Below, piece after piece: positions 51,375-58,380 of a DNA stretch of 64,000 nucleotides. Positions within the stretch are counted from its first letter, which is position 1. Each line of letters starts with the position of its first letter. Source of the stretch: Streptomyces odontomachi (GTDB lineage Bacteria; Actinomycetota; Actinomycetes; Streptomycetales; Streptomycetaceae); the NCBI RefSeq assembly GCF_024435355.1, contig NZ_JAMJWG010000028.1, positions 56,805 to 120,804 on the forward strand. The letters are read 5' to 3'. A program made the translations under genes and the position numbers. The notes under the pieces were generated by a model. The model ran no database searches, was not told the DNA's origin, and saw only the letters and a program-made list of their open reading frames with translations.

Positions 51375-52412
51375 TCAGGACCAGTCCGGCTGCGCGACGC
51401 TCTCCAGGATGGCGCACCCGAAGGAGAAGCCGGTACCGACGCCGGAGAGCAGGACCTTGTCGCCCGGGCCGACGGCCTTCGTCTCCAGCAGATGGCTGAG
51501 CCCGGCGATCTGGTCGCCCGCTCCGAGGTGACCGAGTTCGCGCCCGAAGTCCCAGGTGGTCTGGGTGATGCTGATGCCGGAGGTGCGTTCGACCATGTCC
51601 CAGTCGACCACCGACCGGCCGGCGTGGGCGTACACGAACCGCGCGATGTCCTTGACGTCGACGCCGGCGTCCGCCATGGCCCGGTCCATGGCCGTCTGCT
51701 GTCCCACGCCCAGGGAGCGGGCCAGGTCCGTCACGTCCACGCCGGTGCTCAGGTACTGCTTGAGCCGCTGGCGCATGTCGACGGGCCAGCCGTGCCCGCC
51801 CGCCTCGGCGGTCCACGACCGGGTGCCCCGGTAGGCGCCCTCGTGCGTGGAGTCGGAGACGACGGAGGTGGCCAGCAGCCGGGCCACCCCGGAGCCGCGG
51901 GTGAGCACCAGGGCCGTGGCGCCGTCACCACGCGGCAGGCCCTTGTCCGACCGGTAGCGGTCGAACATGGGCGGCTGGTACTTGTCACTGGTGGTGATCA
52001 GCGCGGCGCAGGGCGCCTGGCGGACCGTCAGGTGTGCCGCGGCGAGGTCGAGCGCCGCGATGGCGCCGTTGGACGCCTGCTGGATCTGGATCGCCGAGCC
52101 CTGGCCACCGACGGTGCGGGCCTGGATGTAGGAGGCCGGGATCCAGTGGTCGAGGCCCTGGTGACCGGCGCTGGTGACATGGGCGACGAGGTCGAAGTGC
52201 TCGTGCGGCGTACGGGTGCGGCCCAGCGCGCGCTGGGCCGCGGCCACGGCCATGTCCGGTTGACTCATGTCGTCGACGACGCTGACGCTCGCGAAGTCGT
52301 CGGCCCGGCACTCCTCGGCGGAGTACCGACCCTCCGCCACGGCGTCCCGTACGTCCTCCCGGCGGCCGGTGAAGACCGCTGCGGCGTCCACGTAGACATC
52401 GTTCCAGCGCAT
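51375..52412 (-). CDS. KAS III-like acyltransferase with Ser in place of the active-site Cys
   Basis: 345 residues with the thiolase fold of FabH/CerJ/DpsC relatives. The nucleophile position reads IQIQQASNGAIAAL, so Ser114 stands where most members have Cys. His263 (VYAHAGRSVVDW) and Asp300 (GHLGAGDQIAG) complete a Ser-His-Asp set, the Asp replacing FabH's Asn as in CerJ-type acyltransferases. This favours acyl transfer onto an alcohol or amine, or priming as in DpsC, over decarboxylative condensation. It starts 3 bp after the MFS stop and is therefore co-transcribed with the exporter. The nearby PKS lacks a thioesterase, so this protein might help with release or tailoring; that is inference. 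Confidence 0.8.
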   Translation of the reverse strand: MRWNDVYVDAAAVFTGRREDVRDAVAEGRYSAEECRADDFASVSVVDDMSQPDMAVAAAQRALGRTRTPHEHFDLVAHVTSAGHQGLDHWIPASYIQARTVGGQGSAIQIQQASNGAIAALDLAAAHLTVRQAPCAALITTSDKYQPPMFDRYRSDKGLPRGDGATALVLTRGSGVARLLATSVVSDSTHEGAYRGTRSWTAEAGGHGWPVDMRQRLKQYLSTGVDVTDLARSLGVGQQTAMDRAMADAGVDVKDIARFVYAHAGRSVVDWDMVERTSGISITQTTWDFGRELGHLGAGDQIAGLSHLLETKAVGPGDKVLLSGVGTGFSFGCAILESVAQPDWS

Positions 52413-52415
52413 CGG

Positions 52416-53927
52416 TCAGGCCTCCTGGTCGGCTGGGGCGGTGGGGGCGGGTGCCTCGGCCGGAGCCGGCTCGGGGGAGGCCATGCCGAGCGCGGTGGCG
52501 GCGCTCACGCACATGCACACCACGATCGCGTACCAGACCCGCATGAAGACGGTGTGCGTGGCGTGGTAGGTGAGGGGTGCGCCGATGAGGGCGACGAAGA
52601 GGCTGACGCCCAGCACCGAGCCGACCTGCCGGCTCATGTTGACGATGGCGCTGCCGGTGGCCAGCCGTGGCCGGGGCAGGTTGGCGGTGGCCAGGCCGAG
52701 CATGTAGGGCAGCGAGAGGCCCACGCCGATGCCGCCGACGAACCAGCCGGGCAGCAGCTCCGTCGCGTAGTGGGGCGTCCGGCCCAGCAGGAGTCCCTGG
52801 CTGAGCACGCTCGCCGCGATGACGACGCATCCGAGCGCCGCCAGCCGGGCCGGTGGCACCCGCTTGGCGAAGCGTCCGGCGAGCTCGGTCACCAGCGGGA
52901 CCACCACGGGTCCGGGTGCGATCGCCAGCCCGGTGCGCAACGCGGAGTAGTGCCAGACCTGTTGCATCCACAGGATGGCCGCGAGGAGGTTGGCGGCGAA
53001 GCCGATGCTGAACACCAGGGCGGTCGCGTTGGCCCAGGCGAAGCTGCGCACGCGCAGCAAGGCCGGCTCCACCAGCGGGTTCTGATGGCGCAGCGAACGC
53101 AGCCAGAACGCGCCGCAGGCCAGTACCCCGGCGCCCAGCGTCAGGACGGTGTCCAGCGCTGACCAGGTGCCGATCTGCACCATGCCCAACGACACCAGGC
53201 CGATGCCGGCGGTGAGCAGGACGGTGCCGAGGGCGTCGGGCACCCGCTCGCCGCGCTCGTCCCGTGAGCCCGGCAGGATCTTCGCGGCCACGGCGATCAC
53301 GACCGCCCCGATCGGGAGGTTCACCAGGAACACCCAGCGCCAGGAGACGCTGGTCAGCAGCCCGCCGATGACCGGGCCCACGGCGGCGGCCAGGGCGCCG
53401 GTGGCGGCCCAGGTGCGGACCGCGCCCGCGCGTTTCTCGGGTGGCAGCACCGACAGCAGCAGGCCGAGGCTCGCGGGGGTGAGCATCGCCGCGCCGGCCG
53501 CCTGGACGAGCCGGAAGACGATCAGCAGCCAGAGCGAGGGTGCCGCGGCGCAGCCGAGCGAGGCGACGGTGAAGACGGCGACGCCGAGCAGGAATCCGCG
53601 CTTGCGGTCGTACCGGTCGGCGAACCGGCCGAGCGGCACGAGCAGTGCGGCGAAGATGATCGCGTACCCGTTGAGCACCCAGGAGACCCGGGACAGCGGC
53701 GCATCGCCGAAGGCGGCACTGATCCTGGTGAAGGCCACGTTGACGATGAAGAGATCGAGACTGCCCATGAAGGCGGCCAACGACAGGACGGCGAGAGCCG
53801 TACCCGGGTGCACCCTCCTCGGCTTGGCTGCCGAGGAGGACGATGAAGACGATGAAGACGATGAAGACAAGGAATCCTCTGTCCGTCGGTCCGTTCTTCT
53901 CTTCGTGGGAACGCGCGGCAGGCGCAA
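52416..53927 (-). CDS. MFS drug exporter, DHA2 (14-segment) type
   Basis: 503 residues with about 14 membrane segments. Motifs: SLDLFIVNVAFTRISAAFG in segment 1, LGRFADRYDRKRGFLLG in loop 2-3, RLVQAAGAAMLTPASLGLLLSVLPPEKR and GPVIGGLLTSVSWRWVFLVNLP (antiporter motif C). Such pumps export antibiotics. The start is uncertain: the TTG at 53927 lacks a ribosome-binding site, and a TTG further in (before the Ser-repeat) follows AGAGGA. The N-terminus contains 12 consecutive Ser encoded by a 9-bp tandem repeat. It forms an operon with the KASIII-like gene and is divergent from the MmyB-type regulator, a usual layout for self-resistance export. Confidence 0.88.
   Translation of the reverse strand: MRLPRVPTKRRTDRRTEDSLSSSSSSSSSSSSAAKPRRVHPGTALAVLSLAAFMGSLDLFIVNVAFTRISAAFGDAPLSRVSWVLNGYAIIFAALLVPLGRFADRYDRKRGFLLGVAVFTVASLGCAAAPSLWLLIVFRLVQAAGAAMLTPASLGLLLSVLPPEKRAGAVRTWAATGALAAAVGPVIGGLLTSVSWRWVFLVNLPIGAVVIAVAAKILPGSRDERGERVPDALGTVLLTAGIGLVSLGMVQIGTWSALDTVLTLGAGVLACGAFWLRSLRHQNPLVEPALLRVRSFAWANATALVFSIGFAANLLAAILWMQQVWHYSALRTGLAIAPGPVVVPLVTELAGRFAKRVPPARLAALGCVVIAASVLSQGLLLGRTPHYATELLPGWFVGGIGVGLSLPYMLGLATANLPRPRLATGSAIVNMSRQVGSVLGVSLFVALIGAPLTYHATHTVFMRVWYAIVVCMCVSAATALGMASPEPAPAEAPAPTAPADQEA
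53841..53867. repeat. 9-bp tandem repeat encoding poly-Ser
   Basis: Three perfect copies of CGATGAAGA on the + strand encode three Ser each (TCTTCATCG) in the exporter's N-terminal tail. Copy number can vary without frameshift. Confidence 0.85.
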
Positions 53928-54264
53928 AGGGGAGTCTAGGTCGCCGCACAGCCGGTCATCCAGGCAGTCAGAAGCCTGGTATTCCTACTGCCAGGATGAC
54001 ATCGGAATCTCCGAACAAATACGGACGGGCGCCCACGAACAAGGCGGATGACGGCTCGGAACATTGAGGCTTTTCCCCGGGGACGCACCAAAAAAGATTG
54101 CGGAATCAACAATTCTATTCCACGCCATGGGGCCCGGTATAGCATCGATAACGGCAAGCTGGTTATCGGCCATCCACGCCATGGCTAAAACCAAACCCCC
54201 TTGTCTGCCGCACATCAACCGAGTACTTTTTAGGTCACTTTTGATCATTACGGGGGAGGGCATT
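53928..54264. promoter_or_regulatory. Divergent AT-rich promoter region, exporter / MmyB-type regulator
   Basis: 337 bp, clearly AT-richer than its surroundings between 54060 and 54250. It contains nested inverted repeats GGAAT-N10-ATTCC (54102-54121) and GAAT-N5-ATTC (54103-54115), plausible operators for the MmyB-type regulator. An open frame from 54064 continues into the regulator but shows no family features before 54265. Confidence 0.45.
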
Positions 54265-55140
54265 GTGTCCGAATCTGACTTCCATCGACGGGAGCGCGCA
54301 CACTTCCTGCGCACTCGCCGGGAGTCGGTGACGCCCGAGGCCGTCGGTCTGCCGAAGGGCGCACGAAGACGCACACCGGGGTTGCGCCGCGAGGAGGTGG
54401 CAGTGCTCGCCGGGGTGAGCCCCACCTGGTACACGTACCTCGAGCAGGCAAGGGATGTCTCCCCCTCGCAGGAGGTGCTGGACAACCTCGCACAGATCCT
54501 CGGCCTGTCGGACTTCGAGCGGTTATACCTGCACAACCTGTCCCGTGCGGCGCCCCCGCTGACCGCCGGAGCCACCCACCGCTCGGTGGTGGTGGAGAAC
54601 CTGACCCGGGTCGTGGAGTCGCTCTCCCCGCTCCCCGCCTATCTCTGCTCCCAGCTCGGTGACCTGATGGCGTGGAACGACGAGGCCAGGGACTGGTTCG
54701 GCGACTTCACCTCGCCCCACCAGGCGCTTTCCCAACCGAACCTGCTGGTGTGGATGTTCACCTCGGCATCCGCGCGCGAACGCTTCGCCGACTGGCAAGA
54801 TCAGGCCAGGAACATGGTGGCCTGTTTGCGGGCCGACACCCTGGACTGTCGTGACGCCGGACGTGTCACCTCTCTGGTGCACCGGCTCACCGAACTCAGC
54901 CCGCACTTCCGCCGCTGGTGGGACGAGCACGCGGTGGACGGGCAGGGGCTGTGGCAGTGCACCATCCGGCATCCGCGCGAGGGCACCGTCACCCTGCGCC
55001 GGACCGACCTGCGCCACCCTGCGGTGCCCGAGCCGCTGAAGCTGGTCATTCATATGCCGGTACCGGTCGGCGTCCCCTGCGAGGTGCCCTTCGGCCCGGC
55101 ACCGGTGGGCTCCGAACTACGCGGTGCCGGCGCCCACTGA
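54265..55140 (+). CDS. XRE/MmyB-type transcriptional regulator
   Basis: 291 residues from a GTG behind CGGGGGAGGG. The HTH is in residues about 15-75 (RRRTPGLRREEVAVLAGVSP, then TWYTYLEQ and SQEVLDNLAQILGL). The rest is the MmyB-like ligand-binding domain (LGDLMAWNDEARDWFGDF, NLLVWMFTSASARERFADW, LVHRLTELSPHFRRWWDEH). These are common in Streptomyces and often control a divergent gene. The divergent partner here is the DHA2 exporter. A TTA codon at position 87 (54523-54525) makes it a candidate bldA-dependent switch for the exporter/KASIII and radical SAM genes. Confidence 0.88.
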   Translation: MSESDFHRRERAHFLRTRRESVTPEAVGLPKGARRRTPGLRREEVAVLAGVSPTWYTYLEQARDVSPSQEVLDNLAQILGLSDFERLYLHNLSRAAPPLTAGATHRSVVVENLTRVVESLSPLPAYLCSQLGDLMAWNDEARDWFGDFTSPHQALSQPNLLVWMFTSASARERFADWQDQARNMVACLRADTLDCRDAGRVTSLVHRLTELSPHFRRWWDEHAVDGQGLWQCTIRHPREGTVTLRRTDLRHPAVPEPLKLVIHMPVPVGVPCEVPFGPAPVGSELRGAGAH

Positions 55141-55186
55141 GCCGTCGGGCACAGCGGATTCATCGCCTGGGGGCGGTTACGAACAT

Positions 55187-55222
55187 GGGGGTGCCTCCCA
55201 CGCCCTTCAGGCAGTGGGGGAG
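55187..55222. repeat. Short dispersed palindromic repeat, copy 2
   Basis: GGGGGTGCCTCCCACGCCC followed by TTCAGGCAGTGGGGGAG matches the element at 32289-32326 with a few changes. It lies in the leader between the regulator and the radical SAM gene. The rest of 55141-55440 has no gene; an upstream in-frame ATG at 55411 is a weaker start for the next gene. Confidence 0.7.
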
Positions 55223-55440
55223 CTCAACATGGCGTGGAAAGTACCAGGATATTCACTTTCTGGATAGCCGCCCCCGGGCTGCGGAAGTCTGTGCAGCGGC
55301 CGCGTCCGGGCTTCCGGCCGCTGACCGGTGTGAGGGCTGGCGAGCGCACTTCCTCCCAGCCAACGCTTTCCCGCGTAATGCGGCTGCTCTTTCGGTGGCA
55401 CAGGCACGGGATGCCGAAGGCTGTTCTGGGAGGAATTCCT

Positions 55441-57399
55441 TTGTTGACACGCCGTACTGAGATCCATTCCTGTCTGATGTCGGGAACCGACGTGTCACCC
55501 GGGCAACGCTCCCGCCTGGACCGGCTCAGGCGGTCACGGCTGGAGGCGCTGGCGGAAAGCACCGGATGCGATCTGCCGCCGTGGGACGCCCGGCGTTACC
55601 CCGTACTCGCCGTGCTCGCCCCGGTCATGACATCGACGGAAGGCGAGATCACCTACCCCGGCGACCCGATGTGCCTGTACGCCGCCCTCTCGGTCGCGGT
55701 CGACCACGCACTGCTGTCAGCCCGCCAGGGCGCCGGCCCGCACGTGCCGTTCAGCGATCTCTGCCCCGACTGGGGGGAGGTGCCGAGCAGGCCCGAGCGG
55801 CTCGCCGCCGAGCATGTGTTACGCGCGTGGAACGAGCGGGAGAGCGTCGTCGACCGCACCGTGTTCGACCCCCGCGTCTGGGATGACGCGGCGCAGCACG
55901 CGTACCGCCGGGAACTGCGCAGCCGCAGCCCGCGGGTCCTGCTCATCAGCACGGTCTCGCCGGGGCACCGCTACGCGCTGGAGATGGCCCGGATCGCCAA
56001 GGAGGAGGTACCGCACTGCCTGGTGGTCCTGGGCGGCCGGCACATCGACGAGACGATGCGCTACCTGCCGGCGGCGAAGAACCGCGCCGGGGACCCGGCC
56101 GCGGACGCACCGGATCCCCTGGGCACCCTGGACGTGCAGTACAGCAGTCCGCTGCGGGCCATGACCGACGGGCGGATCGGCCCCGTCGTCGACTTCCTCG
56201 TCGCCGGGGAGGGCCACCTGGCCCTGGACCTGCTGCTGCGGGCGGTGTCCCTCACGATGGACCTGGACCGCCGGCGGGCCGATCCCACCGATGTCGTCGG
56301 CGTCCTGGACCTGCTCGGCGAGGCCGGCGAGCGCATCCCCGGCTCCTCCCTGATCTGCGCGGTCACCGACGACGCCGTGCACGCCTTCCCGGTCCGCGGA
56401 CCGGCCCACGACCTCGCCGACCTGCCCTCCCCCTACCAGGGCTTCGCGATCCGCTCGCGCTTCCCGGTCTTCCCGCTCGCGGACGGCTCCCCCGCCCGCA
56501 CCGCCCATCTGACGGTGTCCAACGCGTGCCCGTACCACTGCGACTTCTGCTCCGAGGCGGCCACGGTGGTCGGCGGGCTCAAGCGGTTCGGGCGGGATCC
56601 GGCGGCCGTCGCCGTCGAGCGGGTCTGCGAGTACGTCAGTTACGGTGCGCAGGCCGTCTTCTTCGACGACTCCATCTTCTGGTCCGGCACCTTTCCCCTC
56701 ATCCGGGCCTTCTGCGCCGAGCTGACCGCGGTACGGCAGGCCACCCAGCCCGACGACCTGCCGCCCGCCTGCCTCAAGTGGATCACCGAGGACGACGACT
56801 GGCGTCGCCTGCGCGGCCTTCAGTTCGGTGCCCAGGTCACCGTCGATCTGATGACGGTGCTGCACAAGGAGGACGAGGTACGGCAGGTGCTGGCCGCGAT
56901 GCGCGAGGCCGGCTGCACCTACATCTACATGGGCATCGAGAGCATGGCCTCCGATGTCATGCAGCATGTGCACAAGAACGTCCGCCGGGTGGCGGGCCGG
57001 CCGTGGAAGGCGAAGGTGCGCCGGGCCCTGGAGCTGATCAAGGAGGCCGGCATTCCGGTGGGCAGCTCCGTGCTGTTCGGCCTGGAGGGCGAGACCAGGG
57101 AGACCATCCAGGAGACCGTCCACGAGGTCGGTCTCCTCATCGACGACGGCCTGATAGGCCTGGCCAGCCCGAACATCCTGACGTACCACCCGGGGACCGC
57201 CATCACCCGCGCGCACGGCATGGCCGACCGGCTCGACTACCACTCCCCGCAGGTGGAGAACCGGCCCCCCTACATCTACTTCGAGGAGGCCTTCCCCGAG
57301 GTGGTCTCGCGGCGGCTGACCGAGGACGACATCTGGTTCATCCACGAGGCCACGGCGAAGCGCTGGGGCATCGTCCGCAACTCGGCCGCCCCGGACTGA
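55441..57399 (+). CDS. B12-binding-domain radical SAM enzyme of unknown substrate
   Basis: About 652 residues. The middle holds a cobalamin-binding-type Rossmann domain (RVLLISTVSPGHRYALEMARIAKEEV is its start; VVLGGRHIDETMRYLP), and the radical SAM barrel has CxxxCxxC at Cys363/367/370 (CPYHCDFC), FFDDSIFW, YMGIESMASDVM, GSSVLFGLEGET and SPNILTYHPGT. Compared with standard B12-radical SAM proteins it has an extra N-terminal domain of about 150 residues and an insertion between the two domains. The start is the TTG at 55441 behind GGGAGGAATTCC; ATGs at 55411 and 55477 are alternatives. TTA at codon 127 (55819-55821) predicts bldA control. The DUF364 gene follows by 68 bp, so the two are probably partners in natural-product biosynthesis: methylation or rearrangement at an unactivated carbon. 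Confidence 0.8.
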   Translation: MLTRRTEIHSCLMSGTDVSPGQRSRLDRLRRSRLEALAESTGCDLPPWDARRYPVLAVLAPVMTSTEGEITYPGDPMCLYAALSVAVDHALLSARQGAGPHVPFSDLCPDWGEVPSRPERLAAEHVLRAWNERESVVDRTVFDPRVWDDAAQHAYRRELRSRSPRVLLISTVSPGHRYALEMARIAKEEVPHCLVVLGGRHIDETMRYLPAAKNRAGDPAADAPDPLGTLDVQYSSPLRAMTDGRIGPVVDFLVAGEGHLALDLLLRAVSLTMDLDRRRADPTDVVGVLDLLGEAGERIPGSSLICAVTDDAVHAFPVRGPAHDLADLPSPYQGFAIRSRFPVFPLADGSPARTAHLTVSNACPYHCDFCSEAATVVGGLKRFGRDPAAVAVERVCEYVSYGAQAVFFDDSIFWSGTFPLIRAFCAELTAVRQATQPDDLPPACLKWITEDDDWRRLRGLQFGAQVTVDLMTVLHKEDEVRQVLAAMREAGCTYIYMGIESMASDVMQHVHKNVRRVAGRPWKAKVRRALELIKEAGIPVGSSVLFGLEGETRETIQETVHEVGLLIDDGLIGLASPNILTYHPGTAITRAHGMADRLDYHSPQVENRPPYIYFEEAFPEVVSRRLTEDDIWFIHEATAKRWGIVRNSAAPD

Positions 57400-57467
57400 C
57401 CCACCGCCGGCTCCCCGCGCACCATCCCTCCCTCACCGTCCCTCCCTCACCGTGCTGGAGCGCATCC

Positions 57468-58286
57468 GTGCCAACCATCGTGGACACCTTGCGGACGATC
57501 GTGGCCGAACGCAGCCACGACCTGCCGGACGACGACTTCCGCCTGCGCGCGCTGTGGGGGGTGGACTACCGCGCCCAGCCCACCCCGTACGAACGGTTCA
57601 TGGTCTACAGCTTCGTCATGGCGCAGACCCTCCGGCAGGGCTGCTGCTACGCCGACTTCGGGACGGTCTCCATCGACGCCGGCAGTGACGCGTTGATCGG
57701 CGGCGATGCCCGGGAGACCACCGGCCGCACGCACGAGGAGAGCATGGCCATCCTGGACGCGGCCTTCGCCGTGCTCCCGCACGATCCGCAGCGGCGCCTG
57801 GTCATCGAGGGGCTCCCGTCCGGCAAGGCCCTCGCACGCGCCGAGGTCATCGTCGAGGAGACCATGCGGCAGTTGCGGCGCACCGGCGGCGGCAAGCGCG
57901 TCGCGCAGATCGGGGTGCTGGGCAACCTGCTCCACCTGCTCCAGCAGGAGGACGTCACGCTGGCCGCGAGCGACTTCGACCCGGAGCTGATCGAGCACGG
58001 CATGCTGGGCGTGCCCGTGCAGCACGGCGACCGCAGCGCGGAGCTGGTGGCCGACGCGGACGTGGCCCTCGTGTGCGGCGAGACGCTGGCCAGCGACACC
58101 CTGGACGAACTCGTGGCCGCGGCCCGGGAGCACGGCACGCGGATGGTGGTCTTCGCGGTCTCGGGCTGCCATTTCGCCGAGGAGTACGTCCGTACCTTCG
58201 GCATCGACGCGGTGGTCTCCGAGCCGCAGCCGCAGTACCTGTTCCAAGGGTCCTCGGTCCTGGAGGTCTTCCGACGCGAACCGTGA
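57468..58286 (+). CDS. DUF4213/DUF364 (heavy-metal chelation-like Rossmann) protein
   Basis: 272 residues from a GTG preceded by TGGAGCG. The N-terminal part resembles DUF4213 (FMVYSFVMAQTLRQGCCYADFG). The C-terminal part resembles DUF364: VAQIGVLGNLLHLLQQEDV, LAASDFDPELIEHGML, DADVALVCGETLASDTLDELV and MVVFAVSGCHFAEEYVRTFGIDAVVSEP. The family is annotated as putative metal chelation from structure, but biochemical data are thin; Cys residues (GCCYAD, LVCGE, SGCHF) could bind a metal or substrate. It is transcribed directly after the B12-radical SAM gene and converges with the PKS. It could supply or hold a metal centre, or a metabolite, for the radical SAM enzyme, which is inference. Confidence 0.75.
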   Translation: MPTIVDTLRTIVAERSHDLPDDDFRLRALWGVDYRAQPTPYERFMVYSFVMAQTLRQGCCYADFGTVSIDAGSDALIGGDARETTGRTHEESMAILDAAFAVLPHDPQRRLVIEGLPSGKALARAEVIVEETMRQLRRTGGGKRVAQIGVLGNLLHLLQQEDVTLAASDFDPELIEHGMLGVPVQHGDRSAELVADADVALVCGETLASDTLDELVAAAREHGTRMVVFAVSGCHFAEEYVRTFGIDAVVSEPQPQYLFQGSSVLEVFRREP

Positions 58287-58322
58287 GCTCCGGCACGCCG
58301 CGCCCGGGTGTCTCACGACGAC

Positions 58323-58361
58323 ACGGCCGTACCGCCCTCCTGAGGAGAGCGGTACGGCCGT
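58323..58361. terminator. Bidirectional terminator between DUF364 and the PKS
   Basis: A perfect 13-bp stem, ACGGCCGTACCGC with GCGGTACGGCCGT, and a loop that contains a further small stem (CTCC/GGAG). It lies between convergent genes. Confidence 0.88.
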
Positions 58362-58380
58362 CGGCATGTCGTGGCGTGCG

